From: Streptomyces sp. KMM 9044
GTDB lineage: Bacteria; Actinomycetota; Actinomycetes; Streptomycetales; Streptomycetaceae
Assembly (NCBI RefSeq): GCF_024701375.2
Contig: NZ_CP113910.1
Location: 1-64,000, forward strand
Length of the DNA stretch: 64,000 bases
Reading direction: 5' to 3'
A model generated the notes under the pieces. The model did no database searches. It was not told the origin of the DNA and saw only the letters and a program-made list of their open reading frames with translations. Positions 1-7,656 of this stretch are shown in pieces (the first letter of the stretch is position 1; the number at the start of each line of letters is the position of its first letter). A program made the position numbers and the translations under genes.

Positions 1-286
1 AGTTACGTATTGCTTCGGCGGCTCGCTGCGCGATCCCATCTCTCCGGGCTGTGTGGATCGCGTCGGGCAGCCTGCTGCTCCTCAGCGCGGGCGGCTGGTG
101 GGCGGCCCGGTTCGTCCGCTCCCACGGCAGGGGAGGTCACCGCGGCTGCCGACGGCCGGTGACGCCCGGACGGACGCAGTCTGGTTCAGGCACAGCGGAG
201 TCGGAATGGCGGGCCATGCCCAGCGGGTTTCCGTCCCGGCGAGGAAGTCCGCCGGGACTCACGGCAGCACGCGGCAGAGGAGAGAC

Positions 287-716
287 ATGGCGACGATCGG
301 CGTACGGCCGGAGCGACAGGAACCGGACTCGACCGTGGCGGAATCGGTCAAGGACTACTACGGCAGGGTCCTCGCGTCCTCCGCGGATCTGAAGACCTCG
401 GCCTGCTGCACGGACGCGGTACCGGCGCCGCACATCGCCGCGGCTCGGCGCAGTACACGACGAGGTCATGGAGCGCTTCTACGGCTGGTGGCTCGCCCAT
501 CCCACCCGCGCTTGAGGGGGCCACCGTGCTCGACCTGGGCTGCGGCAGCGGACGCGACGTCTACGCGCTGTCCCAACTGGTGGGTCCCACGGCGGCAGGG
601 TGATCGGCATCGACATGACCGAGGAACAATCCTCGCCGTCGCCCGGCGCCACCAGGACTCGGCACGCCAAACGGTTCGGCCACGCCACCGACTTCCGCCA
701 CGCCTGCATCGAGGAT
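287..716 (+). pseudogene. arsM: Arsenite methyltransferase (ArsM) remnant
   Basis: ArsM methylates As(III) using S-adenosylmethionine. The reading starts at ATG 287 behind an AGAGGAGA ribosome site and gives the family N-terminus, including DYYGRVL, SSADLKTSACC and PAPHIAA. It then changes frame near 440 (AVHDEVMERFYG), again near 515 (ATVLDLGCGSGRDVYALSQL, the SAM-binding loop) and again near 600 (VIGIDMTEEQ, then FGHATDFRHACIEDPA). Several indels therefore break it. The substrate-binding Cys pair and the SAM loop are still legible. The gene stops abruptly at about 716, where the telomere-like sequence begins, so about half of the usual protein is missing. Bases 1-286 hold no gene I can support. 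One frame there contains a possible membrane segment (SGSLLLLSAGGWWAARFV). Confidence 0.8.
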
Positions 717-1060
717 CCCGCGGAGCGGGTACCACATCGCTGCGCGATGTGCAAGCGAACCCCCGTGCTGCGCACGGGGGTTGCGCTCCCGCTCCGCGGG
801 AGCGCTGGCGGGTGGCTGCGCCACCCGCCCAACCCCGATGCTACGCATCGGGGTTGACGCTCCGTCCGCTGCGCTCCCGGAGCGGCGGGACTTCGTCCCG
901 CTACCGGGCTCCCGTTGCGCTGCAGTCCGGGCCGGCGGGTCCGCTGCGCTCCCCCACCTGACGGTCCTTCCAGCTGCGCCTCCAGGACCTTTGGGGCCCA
1001 CTTCGCGGGCCGGGCTGGCTGCGAGAGTGGGGGGCCTCGTTCGTTTCGGGTTCTGGTGTA
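717..1060 (+). repeat. Archetypal Streptomyces telomere sequence in an internal position
   Basis: From 717 the sequence begins CCCGCGGAGCGGGTACCACA, which from memory is the terminal palindrome I and following bases of the standard Streptomyces chromosome and plasmid telomere. A run of hairpins follows: 734-750 (7-bp stem), 758-782 (11 bp), 783-805 (10 bp), 807-829 (10 bp), 831-855 (11 bp) and 885-901 (7 bp). Weaker ones continue to about 1060. Every loop is three bases of the form TNC, which is GNA on the other strand, as expected of telomeric foldback DNA. The sequence runs into the replicon rightward, so the original chromosome or plasmid end was at 717. No coding sequence is seen in this stretch. 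Confidence 0.85.
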
Positions 1061-1169
1061 GTGGGTGCATCAGGTTGATGCACCATGTAGCGTTGGCGGA
1101 AGTATGGGACACCCCTCAACCACCCGATGCGGGCCCAGATGCCCGCGCCTTTCGGAAAAGGGAAAACGC

Positions 1170-1702
1170 ATGTGGAGTGCTCAGGACGTGGCGCGGGATC
1201 AGGTCCGGCGTCAAGCGAATGGCCTGGACATCGCCGCCGTTGCGGAAAAGGTCGCGGAGGCCGCTGTCCGTGAGCGGGAGACCGCGGAGCAGTTGAGGGG
1301 GAACGGTTCCTTCTACGAGTTCGAGATGGACCGGGAGGGGTTGGCTGCCATCTGGCTGGCTAAACACGCTGAGTGGCAGCGCGTCAGAGACTTGATGACT
1401 GCAGCCGGTTGGAGCGTGTACGAGCCAGAACAGGACGCTCAAGGCTCGGTGTGGGCTCGCGAGCGTGAGGAACGGCTTGCTGGTGCTCTTGCGGCACAGG
1501 CCGCCTTCGGGGAACGGCAGGGGAGGAAGCGGATGAACTGCGAGCGGAGGTCCGGCTGTCCGCCGCGCCCAGTCGACTGATCCAGACGGTGGCCAGCCGG
1601 ACGGGGCTGCGCCCCTCTCAGGTCCTGGCCCAGCTCGCCGAGCGGATCGTCGTGGGCGAGGACGGCACGGTGTCCGTCCCACCCTTCACGCCGTCCTGGT
1701 GA
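1170..1702 (+). pseudogene. Hypothetical subtelomeric protein, frameshifted
   Basis: The start is ATG 1170 with a GAAAAGGGA ribosome site. The first frame gives 136 aa, rich in Glu, Arg and Ala (helical), and stops at 1580. Near 1515-1530 the coding signal moves to the next frame, which continues through EEADELRAEVRLSAAPSRL and SRTGLRPSQVLAQLAERIVV to a stop at 1702. The continuation looks like a small helix-turn-helix or replication-associated segment. The helicase gene follows 43 bp later on the same strand, so the two were probably co-transcribed. I do not recognise the family. The shift could be a sequencing or decay indel, or less likely a programmed shift. Confidence 0.5.
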
Positions 1703-1745
1703 TTTCCGAAGCGAGCAGAAAAGAAGGCAGAGGAGGAGCGTGGAA

Positions 1746-2084
1746 ATGCTGGGTATCCGGCTTCGGGAACACCAGGTCGATCAGAAGTCGGCGTTTCGGA
1801 GGTGGATGGGATTCCCTGCAAGATCATCAGTGCCGTCGGAGGGGGCACGGGGCACCATCGTGTCCGCGACCGGATCGGGCAAGACGATCACCGCCGCCGC
1901 GTGCGCGCTGGACTGCTTCCCGGGCGGCCGGATCCTCGTGACCGTGCCGACCCTGGACCTACTCGCACAGACCGCTGAGGCGTGGCGCCGGGTGGGCCAC
2001 CGGGCCCCGATGGTGGCGGTGTGCTCGCTGGAGAGCGATGCGGTGCTGGACGGGTTGGGGGTGCGTACCACCACGAATCCGATT
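1746..2084 (+). pseudogene. Telomere-associated DEAD/DEAH-type helicase, 5' fragment
   Basis: The ATG at 1746 sits 8-9 bases after GAGGAGG; a GTG at 1740 is a possible alternative. The 113-codon remnant has LREHQVDQ, the Walker A motif SATGSGKTITAA and motif Ia VTVPTLDLLAQTAEAW, and ends at VRTTTNPI. It resembles the N-terminus of the large helicase-associated-domain proteins that lie next to Streptomyces telomeres (ttrA-type position). About 90 percent of the expected protein is missing because a MITE-like element starts at 2085 and IS256 sequence follows. Its closeness to the telomere sequence at 717 supports the telomere assignment. Confidence 0.75.
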
Positions 2085-2322
2085 CGGGTGTGGCTCCTTT
2101 GGAGGGACGGCCCTAGCTGCGTGAACTGCGGCTTGAGGCACGCCCGAGTGATCGACTCGACCACGACAGCGGGTCACGCGGTGACCGGCACCCTCCGCGC
2201 TGTCGATCTTGATGCGACGCGCGGGCGTGACCTGCTGGTTCCGAAAGGATCTCCACGACCGGCAGTCGAGCCCAACCGGCAAATGCCCAGCTCAGCCTGT
2301 CCCTCCAAAGGAGCCACACCCG
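2085..2322. mobile_element. MITE-like element with 26-bp inverted repeats
   Basis: The terminal repeats are 2085-2110 and 2297-2322, matching at 25 of 26 positions (CGGGTGTGGCTCCTTTGGAG on the left, the complement on the right). The 186-bp interior has no transposase. The element separates the helicase fragment from a truncated IS256 transposase. I see no clear target duplication. It could be a MITE or an internally deleted IS whose parent is not in the window. Confidence 0.6.
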
Positions 2323-2816
2323 TCGGTGATCGTGGAGATGGTGGACTTGGAGATCTCCGCCCCGTAGACCTCGGCGAGATGCGCGGAGATCTCCCCGTGC
2401 GTCAGCCCTTTCGCCGACAGGGACAGGACCATTTCGTCCACCCCGCCCAGCCGGCGCTGCCGCTTCTTGACCAGCTGCGGTTCGAACGACCCGGCCCGGT
2501 CCCGCGGCACCGCGATCTCGACCGGCCCCGACTCGGTGATCACCGTCTTCGACCGGTGCCCGTTGCGGTAGTTCTCCCGGCCGCCTTCGGCCCGCTCACC
2601 GGGCTCATGGCCCAGATGGTCGGTGAGCTCGCCCTCCAGCGCGGACTCCAGCACCCGCTTGGTCAGCTGCTGCAGCAGGCCGCCCTCCCCGGTGAGCTTC
2701 ACCCCACCGGCCTGGGCCCGGGCCACCAGCTCGGCAACCAGCCCGTCATCCACGGCACCCGTCCCACTCACCACGGCCTCCCCGGCCTTGATGTCACTCG
2801 CCACGTCAGTCATCAA
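2323..2816 (-). pseudogene. IS256 (Mutator) family transposase, N-terminal fragment
   Basis: The ATG at 2816 opens about 160 codons of a Mutator-type transposase. Legible family segments are LQQLTKRVLESALEGELTDH, LGHEPGERA, GRENYRNGH, VPRDRAGSFEPQLVKKRQ and GLTHGEISAHLAEVYG, ending at SKSTISTITD. The protein is normally about 400 aa, so the catalytic domain is lost at the junction with the MITE-like element. The outer end of the IS lies upstream, around 2834-2862 (GGAGTTACACCGCTCACCGT). Confidence 0.85.
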
Positions 2817-2865
2817 CTGTCGCTTCCAGCTCGGGAGTTACACCGCTCACCGTACAGACCCGACG

Positions 2866-3061
2866 GCGGGGGAAGCGTGGGTGCATCTGCTGGTTGTCGG
2901 CCATGGCGAGTGCCGCCGGGAGCGGTTCTCCGTCCTGGCGGTCTTCGTCGGCCAGTTTCAGGGTCACGCATTCGTCGTCGTGGTGAAGCCGGGGCGGCCC
3001 GGGCAGGTGCTTGCGGCAGCTCTCCGTAGCGGTGGGTGTGGGGCCCGGGGCGTGCGGGTGT
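2866..3061. other. Non-coding remnant
   Basis: No convincing gene lies between the IS256 end and the small secreted protein. A leftward frame (LKLADEDRQDGEPLPAALAM) has a protein-like look but no start, and I cannot assign it. Confidence 0.3.
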
Positions 3062-3292
3062 TCAGTTGGTGCTGTTGTTCTCCTTGCCTGACGTTTTCGT
3101 GTTCGCGTTGTTGTTCGACTCGTCCGGAAGGGCGCCGTTGAGGAGCGCGCCCAGGGGGTTGCCGGAAGCCAGGGCGGAGACGTTGTTGAGGGTGCCGTCG
3201 ATGATGCCGGCCTGCGCGGGGGCCGCGGAGGCGAGGGCTGCACCGGTGGTGAGCGCGGCGATGGCGAGGATGCGGGAGGATGACTTCTTCAT
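3062..3292 (-). CDS. Small secreted protein, 76 aa
   Basis: The product begins MKKSSSRILAIAALTTGAAL and has a clear Sec signal peptide with a likely AxA cleavage site after ASAAPAQA (residues 21-28). The mature chain is about 48 residues: a hydrophobic Gly/Leu stretch (SGNPLGALLNGAL) and then a very Asn/Ser/Lys-rich tail (residues 59-76). It has no cysteines. It resembles the size class of Streptomyces surface peptides but lacks chaplin or rodlin motifs, so I leave it as a secreted protein of unknown role. The ISKra4 element is inserted 59 bp upstream of the start and probably separates the gene from its original promoter. Confidence 0.65.
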   Translation of the reverse strand: MKKSSSRILAIAALTTGAALASAAPAQAGIIDGTLNNVSALASGNPLGALLNGALPDESNNNANTKTSGKENNSTN

Positions 3293-3471
3293 ACCGTGAT
3301 CAACTCCCACAACGCCTGCCGGGATACGCGTGCAGTCCGCTGAAGGGGCCAATCGTGTTGGGTGCGGATCCTTTCCAGGGATGGTTGAGCTGGGGTTTCG
3401 CTGATCCGGGTGTGGGTGGGGTGGCGGCTTGTCTACCGTGGCGGTAGAGGAGGCGGTGCCGGATGGGCTAG

Positions 3472-3969
3472 TTGATCGGTGAGCTGGAGGAACGCCAGGC
3501 GGCGGTGCGGTTGCGGGTGGAGGAACTCGAGCGGGAGGTGGCCGCGTTGACCGTTCGGCTGGAGGCCGAGCGGGGCCGGCTGGATCGGCTGACGGTGACG
3601 CGGGAGACTCTGGAGGAACTCGCGGCCGAGGGAGTGGCCCTCGAAGTGGCCCGGCCGCCGGCGGAGACCTTGCCGGTGGGCGGGGGCCGGGTGGTGGGGG
3701 TGCAGACCGTGACCTTCTGGCGGGAGGGGATGACCAGCGTGGATCTCCCGCCGGTCTACCGCGACATCGTGGACGTGATCGACGACGCGCCGGGGGCGGT
3801 GCAGGCGAAGCAGATCGTGCCCAGGATCGGGCTGCCCGCCCAGACCTCGAAGATCGAGGCGACACGGTCGAAGCTGAAGAGGCTGGTTGAGCGGGGCTGG
3901 CTGGCCGAACAGGCGCCGGGGCAGTTCACCATCTCGGCCCACCGGGCGGCAGCCGGCTCGGTGAGGTAG
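3472..3969 (+). CDS. ISKra4 accessory protein, coiled coil plus winged helix
   Basis: The product is 165 aa from a TTG start at 3472; no better start is seen. Residues 1-45 form a heptad-rich coiled coil (ELEERQAAVRLRVEELEREV). Residues 85-155 look like a winged-helix DNA-binding domain (YRDIVDVIDDAPGAVQAKQI, then SKIEATRSKLKRLVERGWL). It lies just ahead of the transposase inside the element, on the same strand. It may bind element ends or act as a regulator; that is inference from its location and fold-like features. The stop at 3969 is followed by an 81-bp gap to the transposase. Confidence 0.6.
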   Translation: MIGELEERQAAVRLRVEELEREVAALTVRLEAERGRLDRLTVTRETLEELAAEGVALEVARPPAETLPVGGGRVVGVQTVTFWREGMTSVDLPPVYRDIVDVIDDAPGAVQAKQIVPRIGLPAQTSKIEATRSKLKRLVERGWLAEQAPGQFTISAHRAAAGSVR

Positions 3970-4050
3970 GTCAACTCCCGGTGTTCAAGGGGCTCTTCTC
4001 CCTACATTCGTAGGTGCGAACCGAAACGAACATCAGGAAGAAGAGCCCGG

Positions 4051-5571
4051 ATGGAACGCTACGGCACCAGCGATGTCCCCGACCCGTTTGCCTGCTCGAT
4101 GGAGGCGGTGAAGTCGCTGGCAGCACGGCTGTCGGCGCGTGAGACCGCCGAGCTGGACCACGCCGCGGTGGAGCGTCTGATCGAGGTCGACGGCAGGGAG
4201 ATCCTGCGCCGCTTCTTCCAGGACCACCTCGATCTGCGCGCGGTCCGCGAAGAACAGCACCCGCCGCCGGAGCCGGTCCTCGGTGCGGACGGAGAGAGGC
4301 GACCGTACCGCGAGCGGGGACACGAACGGCAGCTGACCTGTCTGTTCGGAAAGGTGACCGTGACCCGGTGCGCCTGGCGGAGCCGGGGGCGGGCCAATGC
4401 GCACCCGGCGGACGCGCGGTTGTCGCTGCCGCACGGCCGGCACAGTCACGGCATCAAACGCCTCGCTGTCCGCGAAGCGGTCCGCTCCTCCTACGACCAG
4501 GCCGTCTCGGCGATCACCGACCGGTGCGGGAAGGTCCTGGGCAAGCGACGGGCCGAATCCCTGGTCGTTGAGGCCGCCGTCGACATCGACGCCTTCTACC
4601 ACCACAAGATCGCCCCCGCGTGCACGGCCGACATGCCCCTGGTCATCCAGGTCGACGGCAAGGGTGTGGTGATGCGGCCCGAAGCGTTGCGCGAGGCCAC
4701 CCGGCGGGCCGCCGAGGCCAAAAAGCGCCGCGGCCGACAGGCCCGGCTCGCGCCGGGTGAGAAACCGAACAGGAAACGGATGGCGACGATCGCCTGCGTC
4801 CACGACACCGTCCCCGCCGTGCGTCGTCCGCACGACATCGTCCACCCGCCGGGCGGTCGCAGCGGCCTGCGCACGCCCAGTCCCGGCCCGAAGGCGGTCA
4901 ACCGGTGGTGCACCGCCTCGCTCATCCACGACCCGGCCGACGTGATCGCCGAGGCGTTCACCCAGGCCGCCGACCGCGACCGGGGCCACCTGCGGCCCTG
5001 GCTCGTCCTCGTCGACGGCGCCCACCACCAACTCGATCTGGTCGAGGCCGAGGCACGGCGGCGCAAGGCGACGATCCACGTCCTGATCGACTTCGTGCAT
5101 GTCGCGGAATACCTCTGGACGGCCGCCCACGCCTTCCACCCGGCCGGCAGCGAGGCCGCGGAGACCTTCGCCGCGGAGAAACTCACCGCGATCCTGCACG
5201 GACACGCCGCCCGCGTCACCCGCGAGATGACCACGCAGGCCGAGAAAGACCAGCTCACCGGCTCCAAGCGCGAGGCCGTCGGCACCTGTGTCCGCTACCT
5301 GACCGGGCACCTCGCCCGACTCCGCTACGACATCGCGCTGAAGAACGGGTGGCCGATCGCGACCGGTTCCGTCGAGGGAGCCTGCCGCCACCTCATCGGT
5401 GACCGCCTCGACATCACCGGCGCCCGCTGGGGCCTCGACAGCGCCGAAGCCGTACTCAAACTCCGCGCCGTCCACGCCAACGGAGACCTCGACGACTACC
5501 TCGCCTACCACCACACCCGCGAGCACCAGCGCACCTACCCCGAACAGCGGGATTACCAACTCGGAGCCTGA
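4051..5571 (+). CDS. ISKra4-family transposase
   Basis: This is a 506-aa protein starting at ATG 4051 after AGGAAGAAG. Family features include an N-terminal helical region, the stretch LVIQVDGKGVVMRPEALREA that carries the first acidic residue, WLVLVDGAHHQLDLVEAEAR for the second, and IATGSVEGACRHLIGDRL with the conserved Glu near the C-terminus. Length and order fit complete ISKra4 transposases. The gene fills the right half of the element and ends 32 bp from its right end. A long reading frame on the opposite strand is only a codon-bias shadow. Confidence 0.9.
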   Translation: MERYGTSDVPDPFACSMEAVKSLAARLSARETAELDHAAVERLIEVDGREILRRFFQDHLDLRAVREEQHPPPEPVLGADGERRPYRERGHERQLTCLFGKVTVTRCAWRSRGRANAHPADARLSLPHGRHSHGIKRLAVREAVRSSYDQAVSAITDRCGKVLGKRRAESLVVEAAVDIDAFYHHKIAPACTADMPLVIQVDGKGVVMRPEALREATRRAAEAKKRRGRQARLAPGEKPNRKRMATIACVHDTVPAVRRPHDIVHPPGGRSGLRTPSPGPKAVNRWCTASLIHDPADVIAEAFTQAADRDRGHLRPWLVLVDGAHHQLDLVEAEARRRKATIHVLIDFVHVAEYLWTAAHAFHPAGSEAAETFAAEKLTAILHGHAARVTREMTTQAEKDQLTGSKREAVGTCVRYLTGHLARLRYDIALKNGWPIATGSVEGACRHLIGDRLDITGARWGLDSAEAVLKLRAVHANGDLDDYLAYHHTREHQRTYPEQRDYQLGA

Positions 5572-5783
5572 TCAACGACCTTCCCCCAGAAGGATCCGCA
5601 CCCAATCGTGTTTGTCTGCCGGAGGCGGCTGCCTCCCACAAGGGCACCTGCGCCCGGACCGGCCGGGCGCACTGCCTGGATACGGGCCCGGCCGGCCCTC
5701 GCAGTGCACTGCGGCCCCGGAGGCGCCCCAAGGTGAAACCGTAGTTCAGCGGTTCGTACGCCTTGCCCAAGCTTGTTCTTTAT

Positions 5784-7271
5784 CTACCAAGATCTTCCGG
5801 GCTTGCCGATGGCCTTGAGGGTCTCGGGGCGTTTGACGGTTTTGCCGACGTCGTAGCGGGGTGCCTGGTGTCTGTTCTTGGCGCCGGAGGGTCGTCCGGG
5901 GCCGGCGCCGCGGGGTTTGGGAACGCGGGCCGGGCAGGCGAGGTGAGCGCGGATGTTCCTGAACCCCCGGCGGACCCGGGCCGGGCTGAGCCGGTCCGAG
6001 GCGGTGGGTCTCTCCCAGGGCCGGCGGAGGTCTTCGGCGAGAGGGCGGGCGAGCCGGAGCTGGGTGTGAGCGACGATCAGGATCCAGGTCCAGTGGTCCG
6101 CCGCCTCGGGAGTACGGAGTTTCGGGGTGGTCCAGCCGAGGGTCTGCTTCGCGAAGCGGAAGGTGTGCTCCAGATCGAAGCGACGGAGAAATGCCTGCCA
6201 GAAACGGTCCACATCGTCCGGGGTGGCGCCGGTCTTCGAGGACCATAACCACACCGGCGGAGCGTCTCGTTCCTTTGACAGGTGCTCGACCTTCAGCCGG
6301 ACCAACGTGCCCTCAACCAGGGGTAGTTCACCGTCGTGGTCGAGCCAGGACGAGCGGTGGGTGAGCCTTGGGTGGACTCGGTCCCATGCCTGTGTTTCGG
6401 CCTTGCCGTAGTTGGTGGTGTCGGTGACGGTGGTGATCGCGGGCTCGGGCCAGGTCTCCGGCTTGGTGAAGCGGAACTCCGGTCCGTGCTTGGGCGGCCT
6501 GCCGTTCGTCCCCGGCCGGCGGGGCGGCTTCGGCAGCCGCATGACGCGGTCGGAGCGGACCCGGCCGACCAGCTCGACCGGCAGATCGCGCAGGACCCAC
6601 GCCAGGCGGGTGACGTCATAGCCGGCGTCGCTGACGATCACGATATGCGGGTCCCCGTTCTGCCACTGGCCCGCGGTGATGAGCCGCTCGACGACTCCTC
6701 GCAGCTGGGCGGCGGTGACCGCGGTCGCGTCGTCCACCGGTCCGAGCCGGACCGCGTCCAGGATCGCGGTCCAGGACGTGGCGCCCGGCTCCAGCACGGC
6801 GACGAAGGAGTAGGGCCAGCCCGGAATGAACTGCGACGCCGTCTTCGCACGGCCGTAGACGTGGCAGAACAGCCGTTCCGCCGAGCACGGCGCGTCCGAG
6901 CGAAGCCACGATGACACGTCGACCGCCAGCACCAGGCGCCCGCCGTCGAAACGCGGCAGCGACAGCCCGGCCAGCACCGTCCGCAGCCGATCGGTGTCGA
7001 TGCGGCCGTGGTTCAGGCCGCCGTACATCGCTCCGTGTCCACGACGATGTTCGGGCAACAGTGTCAGGTCCACCGGGGACTTCACCGCACCGTCGGCACA
7101 CAGCACCGCGTCCGCCAGCTCGAACAACTCATCCCGCCGGGCGGTCAGACACTCGTAGAACTCTCCCCAGAAGCGTGACGCTTCCGCGAACGCTTCCCTC
7201 CGTACGGCATCAGGCAGCAGACTCACCCTCACGGCCTTCGTCTTGGTCAGTGCACCTTGGTCGGAGCACAT
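5784..7271 (-). CDS. IS701-like transposase (NF041680-type)
   Basis: This 495-aa DDE transposase has PRFDGGRLVLAVDVSSWLRS with the first catalytic Asp, PHIVIVSDAGYDVTRLAWVL with the second, and a later FLRRFDLEHTFRFAKQTLGW segment that carries the catalytic Glu. This spacing is typical of IS4/IS701-group enzymes in Streptomyces. The ATG at 7271 gives the only full-length reading. I could not define the terminal repeats with certainty. The 172 bp to its left (5612-5783) contain GC-rich dyads but no gene. The gene appears intact, so the element may be active. Confidence 0.8.
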   Translation of the reverse strand: MCSDQGALTKTKAVRVSLLPDAVRREAFAEASRFWGEFYECLTARRDELFELADAVLCADGAVKSPVDLTLLPEHRRGHGAMYGGLNHGRIDTDRLRTVLAGLSLPRFDGGRLVLAVDVSSWLRSDAPCSAERLFCHVYGRAKTASQFIPGWPYSFVAVLEPGATSWTAILDAVRLGPVDDATAVTAAQLRGVVERLITAGQWQNGDPHIVIVSDAGYDVTRLAWVLRDLPVELVGRVRSDRVMRLPKPPRRPGTNGRPPKHGPEFRFTKPETWPEPAITTVTDTTNYGKAETQAWDRVHPRLTHRSSWLDHDGELPLVEGTLVRLKVEHLSKERDAPPVWLWSSKTGATPDDVDRFWQAFLRRFDLEHTFRFAKQTLGWTTPKLRTPEAADHWTWILIVAHTQLRLARPLAEDLRRPWERPTASDRLSPARVRRGFRNIRAHLACPARVPKPRGAGPGRPSGAKNRHQAPRYDVGKTVKRPETLKAIGKPGRSW

Positions 7272-7425
7272 AATCAGACGAAGGCCGCCCCCGCGTCCGG
7301 CGAATCCCTAGGTGAGCGACTCAGTTCGAGACACCGTTCGAGGCCGGAAGAAAAAGAACAAGCTCAGTCACCGAAAGCGAAACGGTCCACCGACTCCGTC
7401 GGCAGACCGTCATGCAAGATCGAGG

Positions 7426-7602
7426 CTAACTGCCACCCCTTCGCTTATCCCTCACATTCTTACTCTTAGGGCTCAGAGTGATCCCCAAAGCGACAGCAAA
7501 AAGTACGGGAAGGCTTGTATTCCATGGAGGGCTCAAATCGACGCACAGCCAGAAAGCGACGATGATCAGCGCGATAGACGTGAGGATTTTCCAGATACTC
7601 AT
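7426..7602 (-). CDS. Small two-helix membrane protein next to RHS gene
   Basis: I chose ATG 7602 because AAAGGG lies six bases upstream; an in-frame ATG at 7650 would extend it by 16 residues. The 58-aa product starts MSIWKILTSIALIIVAFWLC, has a second hydrophobic segment (TSLPVLFAVALGITL) and ends in a basic tail (SPKSKNVRDKRRGGS). It begins 55 bp after the stop of the RHS gene on the same strand. Small membrane proteins directly downstream of polymorphic toxins are often immunity proteins; that role is inference here. Its codon use is less GC-biased than the flanks. Confidence 0.45.
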   Translation of the reverse strand: MSIWKILTSIALIIVAFWLCVDLSPPWNTSLPVLFAVALGITLSPKSKNVRDKRRGGS

Positions 7603-7656
7603 TTCTATCCCTTTCATAGCTTGAGCGAGTCGACCAGTATTGCGCGCCATTCTGCA

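Larger units (their letters stand above)
3360..5603 (+). mobile_element. Intact ISKra4-family insertion sequence
   Basis: The ends are GGGTGCGGATCCTTTCC at 3360 and the near-complement AGAAGGATCCGCACCC ending at 5603. The 9-bp direct repeat AATCGTGTT is present at 3351-3359 and 5604-5612, which marks a clean, fairly recent insertion. It carries an accessory gene and a transposase, both intact. Confidence 0.92.

Noticed and set aside
53..961. A long rightward frame running from the arsM region through the telomere
   Set aside because: Only its middle part matches ArsM; the rest reads through hairpin DNA, so it is not one gene.
4033..5559. 508-codon leftward frame opposite the ISKra4 transposase
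   Set aside because: It mirrors the transposase with high-GC third-position bias and has no domain; a shadow.
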